A DNA stretch of 64,000 nt from JAEMQF01 sp963850525 (GCA_963850525.1 CAWKLQ010000004.1:992001-1056000), one strand, 5' to 3'. Counted from the stretch's first letter, positions 23,524 to 32,974 are shown. The notes: generated from the letters alone by a model not told the origin. Numbers and translations are program-made.

Positions 23524-24936
23524 ATGGCGAACACCCAGACCCAGGGCAAGATCGTGCAGTGCATCGGCGCTGTTGTCGACGTTGAATTTCCGCGCGAGCA
23601 CATGCCGCGTGTGTACGACGCGTTGAAACTCGAAGGCACGGCGCTCACGCTCGAAGTGCAGCAGCAGCTTGGCGACGGCATCGTGCGCACGATCGCGCTG
23701 GGCTCCTCCGACGGTCTGCGCCGCGGCTTGATGGTGAGCAACACCGGCAAGGCGATCACGGTGCCGGTGGGCACGGCCACGCTCGGCCGCATCATGGACG
23801 TGCTGGGGAATCCGATCGACGAACGCGGCCCGGTGGACCAGACCCTCACCGCGTCCATCCACCGCAAGGCGCCGAGCTACGACGAGCTGAGCCCGTCGCA
23901 AGAGCTGTTGGAAACCGGCATCAAGGTGATCGACCTGATCTGCCCGTTCGCCAAGGGCGGCAAGGTCGGCCTGTTCGGCGGCGCCGGCGTGGGCAAGACG
24001 GTGAACATGATGGAACTCATCAACAACATCGCCAAGGCGCACTCGGGCCTGTCGGTGTTCGCCGGCGTGGGCGAGCGCACCCGCGAAGGCAACGACTTCT
24101 ATCACGAGATGGCCGACTCGAAGGTCGTCGATCTGGAGAACCTGCCCGCGTCGAAGGTCGCGATGGTCTACGGCCAGATGAACGAGCCGCCGGGGAACCG
24201 CTTGCGCGTCGCGCTGACCGGCCTCACGATTGCCGAGTCGTTCCGCGACGAAGGCCGCGACGTGCTGTTCTTCGTCGACAACATCTACCGCTTCACGCTC
24301 GCCGGAACCGAAGTCTCGGCGCTGCTCGGGCGCATGCCTTCCGCCGTGGGTTATCAGCCCACACTCGCGGAAGAGATGGGGCGCTTGCAGGAGCGCATCA
24401 CGTCGACGAAGGTCGGTTCGATCACGTCGATTCAGGCCGTGTACGTGCCGGCCGACGACTTGACCGATCCTTCGCCCGCGACCACCTTCGCGCACTTGGA
24501 CGCCACCGTCGTGCTGTCGCGCGACATCGCGTCGCTCGGCATCTACCCGGCGGTGGACCCACTGGACTCCAACTCGCGCCAAGTGGACCCGAACGTCGTC
24601 GGCGAAGACCACTATTCGACGACGCGTGCCGTGCAAGGCACGCTGCAGCGCTACAAGGAGCTGCGCGACATCATCGCGATCTTGGGCATGGACGAGTTGA
24701 GCCCGGAAGACAAGTTGGCAGTGGCGCGCGCGCGCAAGATCCAGCGTTTCCTGTCGCAGCCCTTCCACGTCGCCGAAGTCTTCACCGGAACGCCGGGCAA
24801 GTACGTGCCACTCAAGGAAACGATTCGCGGCTTCAAGATGATCGTCGCCGGCGAGTGCGACCACCTGCCCGAGCAGGCGTTCTACATGGTCGGAACGATC
24901 GACGAAGCGTTCGAAAAAGCGAAGAAAATCCAGTAA
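23524..24936 (+). CDS. atpD: ATP synthase F1 subunit beta
   Basis: A 470-residue catalytic subunit that makes ATP from ADP and phosphate. The P-loop GGAGVGKT is at residues 152-159. The catalytic Glu lies in GVGERTREGND, and the Walker B region is DVLFFVDNIYRF. The loop usually written DELSEED reads DELSPED here, a change seen in other betaproteobacteria. The GTEVSALLGRMPSAVGYQPTL segment is intact. Gap of 55 bp from atpG; atpC follows after 24 bp. Confidence 0.98.
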   Translation: MANTQTQGKIVQCIGAVVDVEFPREHMPRVYDALKLEGTALTLEVQQQLGDGIVRTIALGSSDGLRRGLMVSNTGKAITVPVGTATLGRIMDVLGNPIDERGPVDQTLTASIHRKAPSYDELSPSQELLETGIKVIDLICPFAKGGKVGLFGGAGVGKTVNMMELINNIAKAHSGLSVFAGVGERTREGNDFYHEMADSKVVDLENLPASKVAMVYGQMNEPPGNRLRVALTGLTIAESFRDEGRDVLFFVDNIYRFTLAGTEVSALLGRMPSAVGYQPTLAEEMGRLQERITSTKVGSITSIQAVYVPADDLTDPSPATTFAHLDATVVLSRDIASLGIYPAVDPLDSNSRQVDPNVVGEDHYSTTRAVQGTLQRYKELRDIIAILGMDELSPEDKLAVARARKIQRFLSQPFHVAEVFTGTPGKYVPLKETIRGFKMIVAGECDHLPEQAFYMVGTIDEAFEKAKKIQ

Positions 24937-24960
24937 GGCTGCGTCGCTGAGGACTGCACC

Positions 24961-25377
24961 ATGGCCACCATTCACGTCGACGTCGTTTCTGCCGAAGGCA
25001 GCATCTTCTCCGGCGAGGCGAAGTTCGTCGCGCTGCCCGGTGAAATGGGCGAGCTCGGAATTTACCCGCGGCATACACCGCTGATCACGCGCATCAAGCC
25101 CGGTGCGGTGCGCATTGTTCGCGCCGACAACGACGAAGAGGAGTTCGTTTTTGTCGCCGGTGGCATTCTCGAAGTTCAGCCCACCACGGTGACGGTGCTC
25201 GCCGACACCGCGATTCGCGGCCACGACCTTGATGAAGCGAAGGCCACGGAGGCGAAGAAGCTCGCCGAAGAGGCGATGAAAAACGCGAAGAGCGACATCG
25301 ACTTCGCCAAGGCGCAAAGCGAATTCGCCGCGATGGCGGCGCAGATCGTCGCGCTGCGTAAATTCCGCAAGAAGTAG
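24961..25377 (+). CDS. atpC: ATP synthase F1 subunit epsilon
   Basis: A 138-residue subunit with an N-terminal beta-sandwich (HVDVVSAEGSIFSGEAKFVALPGEMGELGI) that contacts gamma and the c-ring. A C-terminal helical pair from about residue 88 can inhibit ATP hydrolysis. It is the last gene of the operon. I could not see a clear intrinsic terminator in the 51 bp before the convergent AEC permease gene. Confidence 0.97.
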   Translation: MATIHVDVVSAEGSIFSGEAKFVALPGEMGELGIYPRHTPLITRIKPGAVRIVRADNDEEEFVFVAGGILEVQPTTVTVLADTAIRGHDLDEAKATEAKKLAEEAMKNAKSDIDFAKAQSEFAAMAAQIVALRKFRKK

Positions 25378-25428
25378 GCGGTGTTTTGAGCCGCGCGTGG
25401 GGCACACCCGCCCTCGCGTCCGCTCGTT

Positions 25429-26424
25429 TCAACGCCGCACGTCGGCGCCCAGGCCCCAGGCGATCAGCGAAAAGCTGAAGAACGCCAGGACCGTGCTGGC
25501 CATGATGATGCGCGTCACGCGGCCGCTGTCGGCACCATAACGTTCGGCCAGAATCGTCACGTTGCTCGCGCTGGGCAGTGCGGCGGTGAGCACGAGCACG
25601 AGCAGGCCGAACGGCGACACGGCAATTCCCACCGCCGACGCGATGACGCCGAAGCACAGAATCAGGAGCGGATGCACGAGCAGCTTGACGAGCGCGAGCG
25701 GCAGATAGCCCGACAGCGGTGTCGCGTTCGTGCTGTGCTGGCGCGCGCGCCACAGCACGGCGCCGATGGTGAACAGCGCGACGGGGGTGGCCGCGTCGCC
25801 GAGCATCTTCACGATCTGGAGCAAGGGCTCCGGCAAGGCCAGGCTCGAGGCTTCCACCGCGGCACCGAGGGCGAATGCCCACGGCAGCGGGTTCGACGCC
25901 GCGCCGCGCAGCGCGCGGCCGAGCGCGGCGAACAGACCGTTGGCTTGCGTGCCCGCCGCGTTGGGCGCGATCTGCGCGATGGCCAAGCACAACGAACTCG
26001 TCAACACCAGATCAACCAGGATTGCGCCGATCAAGGGGCCGGCCGCGGGTTCGCCGAGCAGCCCGACGAGCAATGGAACGCCCATGAAGCCGGCGTTCGG
26101 AAACGTCGCGACCAGGGCGCCGAATGCGGCGTCCTTGAGCCCGACGCCAGGGCTTGCGGCATCGCGTCGCAGCGACAGCGCGATGCAGCTCAACACCATC
26201 AACAGCGCACAAGCGGCGTAGATGGCGATCAGGCCGGGGTCGATGAGTTGCCCAATCGGCCGGCTCGCGCCGAAGCGAAACAGCATGCAGGGCAGGGCGA
26301 AGAACAGGACGAAGCTGCTCAGGCCCGGAATCGCCGTCTCGGGCATGACCTGGCGCGCTGCCGCGGCGTAACCGAGCAAGACCACCGCAAAGAACGGGAA
26401 CGTGACGGCGAAGATGGCGGCCAT
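25429..26424 (-). CDS. AEC (auxin efflux carrier) family permease
   Basis: A 331-residue protein with about ten transmembrane helices in two inverted five-helix halves. The NAGFMGVPLLVGLLG segment and the later PSASNVTILAERYG segment are the family's two crossover-like motifs. Bacterial members carry malate, malonate or other organic acids, or are of unknown substrate. It is convergent with the ATP synthase operon and lies 51 bp after a hypothetical gene on the same strand. Confidence 0.92.
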   Translation of the reverse strand: MAAIFAVTFPFFAVVLLGYAAAARQVMPETAIPGLSSFVLFFALPCMLFRFGASRPIGQLIDPGLIAIYAACALLMVLSCIALSLRRDAASPGVGLKDAAFGALVATFPNAGFMGVPLLVGLLGEPAAGPLIGAILVDLVLTSSLCLAIAQIAPNAAGTQANGLFAALGRALRGAASNPLPWAFALGAAVEASSLALPEPLLQIVKMLGDAATPVALFTIGAVLWRARQHSTNATPLSGYLPLALVKLLVHPLLILCFGVIASAVGIAVSPFGLLVLVLTAALPSASNVTILAERYGADSGRVTRIIMASTVLAFFSFSLIAWGLGADVRR

Positions 26425-26475
26425 GGCCGCGCAGTATCGCCGGGCCTTCGCCGCTCCAGGACGATTCGCCGGCGC

Positions 26476-26937
26476 TCAGATCGCCGAGGACGTGGTCGTG
26501 CGAAACGGCGACTTGTGCGATGCTCGACGCCGCCGCACCACCGGCGCAGGTGGCGCCAACTGCCGGCCGGTGCGCCGCTCCAACCCACCCGGGGCGGTGG
26601 CGGGGGCCGAAGCGCGGGCGAACTGACTGCGACGGTCGTGATTCACTTGCAGCATCGTGTCCAGGTGCAGCAGCCGGCGCCCGGCAACAACTTCGCCGAA
26701 TTCCGTCGACACCGCATCGAACAAGCGCGGCCGCATGTGCCAGAAATCGTTCGCGTGGTTCGCCGCATCGATGCGATCGGCCAAGACGCGCGCAATGTCG
26801 CCGCGAACATCGTCCAGGATGGTGTGGCACGTGCTGCGCAGCTCGCGCAGGCGCTCCGGCGAGGTGGGCAAGATGACCCGCGGCCCGGACTCCTGCAGGC
26901 CGGCAACCCAGCTGGCGATCGTCGCGATCAGTCGCAT
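26476..26937 (-). CDS. Hypothetical protein
   Basis: A 153-residue protein not recognised. Residues 1-105 look folded: a mixed start (MRLIATIASWVAGLQESGP), then a helical region rich in Arg, Asp and conserved-looking Trp/His (DDVRGDIARVLADRIDAANH, DFWHMRPRLFDAVSTEF). The last 45 residues are Arg/Pro/Ala-rich and probably disordered. No signal peptide or membrane segment. It may be co-transcribed with the AEC permease gene 51 bp downstream. It is divergent from the Rep-like helicase gene. Confidence 0.6.
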   Translation of the reverse strand: MRLIATIASWVAGLQESGPRVILPTSPERLRELRSTCHTILDDVRGDIARVLADRIDAANHANDFWHMRPRLFDAVSTEFGEVVAGRRLLHLDTMLQVNHDRRSQFARASAPATAPGGLERRTGRQLAPPAPVVRRRRASHKSPFRTTTSSAI

Positions 26938-27176
26938 TGCGGCATTCGGGGCTTGACTATGGCTCGGTCAACCGGAGCGCTGCCTGGGCAGCCCATTCTT
27001 TGAATCACATCGACTCCCTGTCGTGTCTTGCAATCAGTGTGCGGGGTCCACCGGTGATCGGCAAGGCGCCTCGTCGGGTCAATGCTTGCGTGCGCGCACA
27101 AATTCACGTGGCCCTGTGCGTAACGGTTTGCGTCGTTGGTATGCGTCGTTGTGACACGGGGTCGCCAGTGCGTCGC

Positions 27177-27182
27177 TATGAT
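27177..27182 (+). promoter_or_regulatory. Possible -10 box (TATGAT) for the helicase gene
   Basis: TATGAT lies 43 bp before the TTG at 27226 and overlaps an in-frame ATG at 27178. A GTGACA sequence at 27151-27156 could be the -35, but the spacing of 20 bp is long. If this promoter is real, the ATG at 27178 would not be in the mRNA, which supports the TTG start. The rest of the 288-bp divergent region (26938-27225) shows no other feature I can name. Confidence 0.3.
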
Positions 27183-27225
27183 CCGCAGCCATTCAGCGTG
27201 CGCAGCCGCGCGCCACACCGTCCCC

Positions 27226-29292
27226 TTGTCTCCGCTCCCCGATTCCCTGAATGCCGCGCAGATGCAAGCGGTGCACTATCTCGGCGGCCCGTGCCTCGTG
27301 CTGGCGGGCGCGGGTTCGGGAAAGACGCGCGTCGTCACGCACAAGATCGCGCGCCTGCTGCAAGCCGGCTACGAGCCCTCGCAAATCGCCGCGATCACGT
27401 TCACCAACAAGGCGGCGCAGGAGATGCGCGAACGCGCCAAGGCGCTGGTCGGGCCGCGCGCCGCCAAGCTGCTGGTCATCAGCACGTTTCACGCGCTCGG
27501 CGTGAAGCTGCTGCGCGCCGAGGGCGAGCACATCGGCCTGAAGCCTCAGTTCAGCATTCTCGACAGTGACGACGTTCTCGGGCTGTTGCGCGACGCGGGA
27601 GGAACGACCGATAACGCACTGGCGCGGCGTTGGCAATGGGCCATCAGTTCGTGGAAGAACCAGGGCCTGGACGCCGCGGCAGCGCAGGCGCAGGCCGGCA
27701 GCGACGACGAGCGCATCGCGGCGATCGTGATGCAGCGTTTCGAGGAGCGGTTGAGTGCGTACCAGGCCGTCGACTTCGACGACCTGATCCTGCTGCCCAA
27801 CAAGCTCCTCCAGCGCGACGCGCAGGTGCGCGAGCGCTGGCAGGACAGACTGCGCTACGTGCTCGTCGACGAAGTCCAGGACACGAACACGATCCAGTAT
27901 GAACTGCTGCAGTCGCTCGTCGGCGAGCGCGCCAAGTTCACTGCGGTGGGCGACGACGACCAGGGCATTTACGGCTGGCGTGGCGCGTCGATCGAAAACC
28001 TGAAGCAATTGAGCATCGATTTTCCGCAGCTGCGGGTCATCACGCTCGAGCAGAACTACCGATCCACCGGCAGCATTTTGCGCGCCGCGAATGCGGTGAT
28101 TTCGAACAACCCCAAGCTGTTCGAAAAAAGGCTCTGGAGCGAACTCGGCGACGGCGAACCCGTGCAGGTGCTCGAATCCGACAGCGAAGAACACGAAGCC
28201 GAACGTGTCGTGGCGCGAATTCAGGCGCTGCGCAGCCAAGGCGGGGAAGTGAAGTTCAAGGACTTTGCCGTGCTCTACCGCGCCAATCACCTCGCCAAGG
28301 TGTTCGAGAAGGCCTTGCGCCGCGCGAGCATTCCCTACAAGGTCTCGGGGGGCACAAGTTTTTTCGACCGCGCCGAGATCCGCGACCTGTGCGCGTGGCT
28401 GCGCCTGATCGTGAACAACGACGACGACCCTGCGTTCCTGCGCGCCATCACCAGCCCGAAGCGCGGCATCGGCCACCAGACGCTCACGAGCCTGGGCGAA
28501 TTCGCGTCACGCTGGAAGAGCAGCCTGTTCGAAGCGTTGTTCGCGCAAAGCCTGGGCACGGCGCTGCCGGCGCGCAGCGTCGCGTCCTTGCACGAGTTCG
28601 GGCGTTACGTGAACGACCTCGAATTTCGCGCCCGCCACACGCAGGGAGCTGAAGACGCGAAGCCGCTGCTGCTCGGTTGGCTCACCGACATCGCCTACGA
28701 GCAACACTTGCGCGACACCGCAGAAAGCGAAGCGCTTGCGGCAAGCCGCTGGTCCAACGTGCTCGACTTCGTCGACTGGATCGCGAAACGCTGCGGCGGC
28801 GTGATCGAGAACGACGGCGGCAACTCGATTCAAAGCGAAAAGCTGAGCGTGCTCGACGTCGCGCAAAGCATTTCGGTGATCGTCAGCCTGGCCGAGCGCA
28901 GCGACGAACAAGACGTCGTGACGCTGTCGACGCTGCACGCGGCGAAAGGCCTGGAGTGGCCGCACGTCGTGCTCGCCGGCGTCAACGAGGGGCTGTTGCC
29001 CTTCCAATCCGGCGAAGAGGAGATGACGCCGCAGCGCCTCGAAGAAGAGCGCCGCCTCATGTACGTGGGCGTGACACGCGCGCGCCACACGCTCGCCGTG
29101 AGCACCTTGCGCAGGCGCAAGCGCGGCCGCAACACCGTGGTCGCGCTGCCGAGCCGTTTCATCGCGGAGATGAAACTGAACGAGGTCAGCACCAAGGTCG
29201 ATCCGCGCGAGCGCCTCAAGGCCTTGCGTGCCGCCGCGGTGCAGCGCGCCGACGACGCGGCGCTGCTGTTGGCGAACACGCCACGTTCTTGA
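27226..29292 (+). CDS. rep: UvrD/Rep-family ATP-dependent DNA helicase
   Basis: A 688-residue superfamily 1A 3'-5' helicase. It has the P-loop GAGSGKT at residues 28-34, motif Ia (ITFTNKAAQEMRERAK), the Walker B box VDEVQDTN, motif III (GDDDQGIYGWRGA), motif IV (LEQNYRSTGSI), and the late motifs TLHAAKGLEWPHV and LMYVGVTRAR. The length and the SIENLKQLSIDFPQLRVI region fit Rep better than UvrD or PcrA. The TTG at 27226 gives an N-terminus like family members (about nine residues before AAQ). An ATG at 27178 is the alternative and would add 16 residues of atypical sequence. It would clear protein roadblocks ahead of the replication fork. Confidence 0.92.
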   Translation: MSPLPDSLNAAQMQAVHYLGGPCLVLAGAGSGKTRVVTHKIARLLQAGYEPSQIAAITFTNKAAQEMRERAKALVGPRAAKLLVISTFHALGVKLLRAEGEHIGLKPQFSILDSDDVLGLLRDAGGTTDNALARRWQWAISSWKNQGLDAAAAQAQAGSDDERIAAIVMQRFEERLSAYQAVDFDDLILLPNKLLQRDAQVRERWQDRLRYVLVDEVQDTNTIQYELLQSLVGERAKFTAVGDDDQGIYGWRGASIENLKQLSIDFPQLRVITLEQNYRSTGSILRAANAVISNNPKLFEKRLWSELGDGEPVQVLESDSEEHEAERVVARIQALRSQGGEVKFKDFAVLYRANHLAKVFEKALRRASIPYKVSGGTSFFDRAEIRDLCAWLRLIVNNDDDPAFLRAITSPKRGIGHQTLTSLGEFASRWKSSLFEALFAQSLGTALPARSVASLHEFGRYVNDLEFRARHTQGAEDAKPLLLGWLTDIAYEQHLRDTAESEALAASRWSNVLDFVDWIAKRCGGVIENDGGNSIQSEKLSVLDVAQSISVIVSLAERSDEQDVVTLSTLHAAKGLEWPHVVLAGVNEGLLPFQSGEEEMTPQRLEEERRLMYVGVTRARHTLAVSTLRRRKRGRNTVVALPSRFIAEMKLNEVSTKVDPRERLKALRAAAVQRADDAALLLANTPRS

Positions 29293-29341
29293 AGCTCGCG
29301 AGCTCGCGCGTTGGCAGAGTAGCGCGTCGGCCCGTGGCGCG

Positions 29342-30196
29342 CTACATGCCCTTGAACAAGCCGCTGAAACTGCGGCTCACTTCGAGCTTCTCGGTGTGCC
29401 CCTTCACGCTCACCAGTTGCCGGCCGCGGGCGTCGCGGCTCACGCCCGAAATCGCCCGCGTATTCACCAGCGTGGAGCGGTGGATTTGCCAGAACAGGTG
29501 GGCGTCGAGCTCGTCGACGAGTTCCTTGATCGGTTTGCGGATCAAAGCCTCGAGCGTCGCCGTCTGGACCCGCGTGTACTTCTCGTCGGAGATGAAAAAC
29601 AGCACGTCCTCGACGGGAATCAACTGAATCGTCTGGCCGACGGTGGCCTGGATCCAGCGCAGGTGCGGCGCCGCATTCGGGTTCAGTTGCGCGCTCAGGT
29701 TTTGCAGCAGCAGCTGCAGGTTGGGGCGCGAGCCGGCCTCGCCGTTGGGTGCCACGCTGCCGCCCGGTTCCGCAACCGCGGCGGTCGCGCGCTGCGCCAG
29801 GCGCTTCTTGATGCGCTGCACCGTGAGCGCGAGGCGCTCGCGTTCCGCCGGCTTGAGCACGTAGTCGACCACGCCTTGTTCGAACGCGTCCACGGCGTAC
29901 TGGTCGTAAGCCGTGATGAAGACGATTTCGCAACCGGCCCAGGCATCGGCGCAGTCGTCGTCGGTGGGCAGCTGGGCAATCTGGCGCGCCGCCTCGACGC
30001 CCGTCATGCCGGGCATGCGGATGTCGAGGAACACCAGGTCCGGGTGAAGCGTCTCGGTGAGTTGCACGGCCTCGGCCCCGTTCTTCGCTTCGCCGATCAT
30101 TTGCAACTCGGGCCAGACCTCACCGAGCCGAGCGCGCAACTGCTCGCGCATCAGGCGTTCGTCGTCGGCGATGACGCAGCGCACGGGCGGGTTCAT
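29342..30196 (-). CDS. LytTR-type response regulator
   Basis: A 284-residue regulator. The N-terminal receiver domain has the acidic pair Asp11/Asp12, phospho-acceptor Asp58 (VFLDIRMPGMTG), the conserved Thr (FITAYD) and Lys (LKPAE). A short insertion (DDDCADAWAGC) precedes the fourth beta-strand. The C-terminal LytTR DNA-binding domain begins around residue 180 (WIQATVGQTIQLIPVEDV) and ends in the usual VSRSFSGLFKGM-like tail. Its ATG overlaps the stop of the sensor kinase gene (ATGA), so the two are translated together. The target genes are not known. Confidence 0.95.
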   Translation of the reverse strand: MNPPVRCVIADDERLMREQLRARLGEVWPELQMIGEAKNGAEAVQLTETLHPDLVFLDIRMPGMTGVEAARQIAQLPTDDDCADAWAGCEIVFITAYDQYAVDAFEQGVVDYVLKPAERERLALTVQRIKKRLAQRATAAVAEPGGSVAPNGEAGSRPNLQLLLQNLSAQLNPNAAPHLRWIQATVGQTIQLIPVEDVLFFISDEKYTRVQTATLEALIRKPIKELVDELDAHLFWQIHRSTLVNTRAISGVSRDARGRQLVSVKGHTEKLEVSRSFSGLFKGM

Positions 30197-31644
30197 CGGG
30201 GCATCGTAGCCGGATCCGGCGTCACCTGCGGCGCCGGGCGCGCCATTGCCGCATAAGGAATCGTCAGCGTGACGACGGTGCCTCGCGGCGAGTTCGCTTC
30301 GATCTCCACGCGCCCGGCGGCGCCGTAAAGCAACTCGAGGCGCTCGCGGATGTTTGAGAGGCCAAGGCCGGTGCCGCCCGTCGTGCGGTTGGCGGGGTCG
30401 TAGCCGACGCCGGTGTCGGCGACCCGCACGCGCAGCGTGCCGTCGTGGACTTCCGCAGCGACGCTGAGCGTGGCGGGTTCGCTGCTCGGCTCCAGGCCGT
30501 GCTTGATCGCGTTTTCCACGAGCGACTGCAACATCATGGGCGGGAACGCCGCCGAGCGCAGGCCCGCCGGCACGTCGATCTTCACGCTCAAGCGCTCTTC
30601 CATGCGCACTTTGAGGATTTCGAGGTAGGCGGTGATGAGTTCGGCTTCGCGCCCCAGCGTCGTCGTGCTTTCGCGCATCTTGTGCAGCGTCGCGCGCAGG
30701 TAGGTGATGAGGTTCTTCTGCATTACCGAGGCGCGTGGCGGGTCGGTCTCGATCAAATGGTCGATCGACGCGAGCGTATTGAACAGAAAGTGCGGCTCGA
30801 CCTGCGCCTGCAACGCCGCCATGCGCGCCTCGGCCACCTGGCGTTTCAGCGACTCGGACTCCGCCGTTTCCGTCGCCTTCGCGGCTTTCACCTCGGCCTG
30901 GATGCGGCCCTTGTAGGTGATCTTGATCATGATCGAGGCGACGATCCACAGCATCGCCAGACTCGGCAAGAATTCGCCCAGGCGAATCTTGTGCACGCGC
31001 TGGCGTTTGATCGGGAGCGACTCGGCCGCGGCGCCGCCGGCTTCGGCTTCGGCGCGCGCCTCCTCAGCCGCCGCTTCGGCTTCCTGGCGGGCCTCTTCGA
31101 TCGCCGCATCGATCTCGCGGCGCGCTTGCTCGATCGCCTCGTGCACAGCGTCCGCGATGGGCCCCGGCGGCAATTTGATCTGGATCGCGTTCAGCGCTGC
31201 GGACGCTGCGGAAGCGGCTTCCTGGACGCGTTTCTCGGCGGCTGACGCAGCCGAAGCGGCCGGCGTCGCAGGCGCAGCGGCGTCCGGCTTGGCGCTGCCG
31301 CGCTTGATGCGAATCCCGTCGGCGCCAATGCTGATGTCGACGTCGCCGCCCGACTTCGACTTCGCGCCTTCAATGCGGATCGCCGGACCTTTGCCTGACT
31401 TGGACTCGGCCGACTTCTCGATGATGACTTTGGCGGGCACTTCGCTCACGGTTTCGCGGATCGTCCAGTTGAACGGGGGAATCTCGCTCAAGATGCTCAT
31501 GGTGATGAGCAGCAGGATGGACAGCACGATGAAGCGCTTCCAGCTGATCGAGACGAGCCAGTTGGCGTAGGCGTGAAAGCCGCGTCCGAGAGAAACCGTC
31601 AAGGCATTCCAGCGGGGCACGATGGCGGCGGCAAAGGTGGACAT
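30193..31644 (-). CDS. LytS/AlgZ-type sensor histidine kinase with unusual periplasmic domain
   Basis: A 483-residue membrane kinase. Transmembrane helix 1 lies near 38-55 and helix 2 near 225-243. The periplasmic part between them (about 170 residues) starts with a Ser/Lys/Gly region. It continues as an Ala/Glu-rich helix with coiled-coil character (about 130-205). The cytoplasmic His-kinase domain contains QVEPHFLFNTLASI with phospho-acceptor His285. The ATPase domain has SLVENAIKHGLEP and GTGLGLSNIRERLELLYG. No known sensor domain is recognised in the periplasmic part. Partner: the LytTR regulator overlapping its 3' end. Confidence 0.93.
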   Translation of the reverse strand: MSTFAAAIVPRWNALTVSLGRGFHAYANWLVSISWKRFIVLSILLLITMSILSEIPPFNWTIRETVSEVPAKVIIEKSAESKSGKGPAIRIEGAKSKSGGDVDISIGADGIRIKRGSAKPDAAAPATPAASAASAAEKRVQEAASAASAALNAIQIKLPPGPIADAVHEAIEQARREIDAAIEEARQEAEAAAEEARAEAEAGGAAAESLPIKRQRVHKIRLGEFLPSLAMLWIVASIMIKITYKGRIQAEVKAAKATETAESESLKRQVAEARMAALQAQVEPHFLFNTLASIDHLIETDPPRASVMQKNLITYLRATLHKMRESTTTLGREAELITAYLEILKVRMEERLSVKIDVPAGLRSAAFPPMMLQSLVENAIKHGLEPSSEPATLSVAAEVHDGTLRVRVADTGVGYDPANRTTGGTGLGLSNIRERLELLYGAAGRVEIEANSPRGTVVTLTIPYAAMARPAPQVTPDPATMPR

Positions 31645-31797
31645 GGTGCGAGCGATCGAAGCAACCGGAGCGATGCCGCGACTGTACGGTTTGGGCCTTG
31701 GTGCGGGTATCGGGTTGCGACACGCTGCGCGCCCGCGGGAACAGCCTGCACGGGCCGCCGACGAAGCGGCGCGCGTGACTGCCCGGTCGGTGCACTC

Positions 31798-32748
31798 TCA
31801 GGCCAGGTCGCAGACCACGCCGTCTCGAACCGCCAGGGCGCCACGCGCCACCAACTCACCGACGAGGACCTCGAACCATGCCTGCAGCGTCACGCCGGTG
31901 CCCGCCGCTTGCTCGTTGAAGACGCGCACAAACATCGGCCTGGCACAGGCCCACGCCTTCAGCTCGGCCCAAGCTTGGCGGCGTTCTTCCATCAAGTGGT
32001 ACTTGATGAGCACTTTGGTCGCGTGGCGCGCGTGGTGGCGTGGGTTCGCGCGTTGTTTGGCGAGCAGCGCACGCGCGCGCCGCAGGGCGCCGGCACAGTC
32101 CGTGAAGGGCGCCCCGTGGCCGGGGATCACGACGCTTACGGGCAGCTGTTGAATCAGGTCGAGCACCTGCTCCACGTCATCGAAGCCCGGCTCGCCGGCG
32201 AGTTCTGGAAACACGATGCCGTAGCCGTTCTCCCACAAGGCGTCGGCGGAAATGAGTACGCCGCTACCGGCGTCGAACAGGATCACCGAGTGCGGGTCGT
32301 GGCCGGGCGAGGCCAGCACGTCCCAGCGTCGCCCGCCCATTTGCAGCGCCTCGCCGGGGCCAATCCGACCCTGCGGAACAAATCGATCGCAACGTTGGCC
32401 GATCGCCGCGTAGCCCAGCGCCTGCTCGTCCCAGGCGAGCGCGGCGTTCCACAAGCCAGGGGGAATGACCAGCTCGGCGCCGAATTCGCGCTGCAGCGCT
32501 GCGTTGCCGCCGCAGTGGTCGGAGTGCAGGTGCGTGTTGAGCACGCGCACGAGGGGTTCTTCGCGGCCCGGCTCGCACAAGGCGCTTTGCACGAGCGCGA
32601 CGGTTTGTTGCGCATGCACGCTGTGGCCGCTGTCGATCAGCGTGGCGCCGGCGCCACTGCCGTGCAGCAGCACGTTGTTCGACGACAGCCAGCCGCGCTC
32701 GAAGACGCGCAGTCCTCGAAGAAGGCCCAGGGGCAGAGGAGGCGACAT
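31798..32748 (-). CDS. Metallo-beta-lactamase-fold hydrolase
   Basis: A 316-residue MBL-fold protein. The metal-binding motif HLHSDH (His73, His75, Asp77, His78) and later metal-ligand segments SPGHDPHS, LISADALWENGYG and VIPGHGAPF are all present. The C-terminal helical region (from about residue 235) is typical of the glyoxalase-II-like hydrolases. An ACATG start at 32748 follows AGGAG-like sequence poorly. It is divergent from the TRAP transporter operon with 226 bp between. Substrate unknown. Confidence 0.9.
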   Translation of the reverse strand: MSPPLPLGLLRGLRVFERGWLSSNNVLLHGSGAGATLIDSGHSVHAQQTVALVQSALCEPGREEPLVRVLNTHLHSDHCGGNAALQREFGAELVIPPGLWNAALAWDEQALGYAAIGQRCDRFVPQGRIGPGEALQMGGRRWDVLASPGHDPHSVILFDAGSGVLISADALWENGYGIVFPELAGEPGFDDVEQVLDLIQQLPVSVVIPGHGAPFTDCAGALRRARALLAKQRANPRHHARHATKVLIKYHLMEERRQAWAELKAWACARPMFVRVFNEQAAGTGVTLQAWFEVLVGELVARGALAVRDGVVCDLA

Positions 32749-32974
32749 GTGGCCCCACTGTACGGCAGCGGGCGCAGCCCACGATCGCAGTGCGACGCGA
32801 CGCCGCCCTGGCGCTGCCTCGTGGGGCGACGAGCGCGGGTTACCCCCAGGGGCGGGCTCAGACGGTTTTGATATGGTGCGGGGCTGATGGAGGCGGGCGT
32901 CCACCGTGAGGACGTGCTCGACAGTTCCCGCCGCCACACGGCCCAACCGCAGATCAACGCTCAGGAGTGCCCAA

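Noticed and set aside
23524..24936. AtpD loop reads DELSPED instead of DELSEED
   Set aside because: This variant is common in betaproteobacterial beta subunits as far as I recall, and all catalytic residues are intact, so it is not a finding.
25378..25428. Terminator expected after the ATP synthase operon
   Set aside because: The 51-bp gap between atpC and the convergent permease gene has GC-rich sequence but no stem with a T run that I can support.
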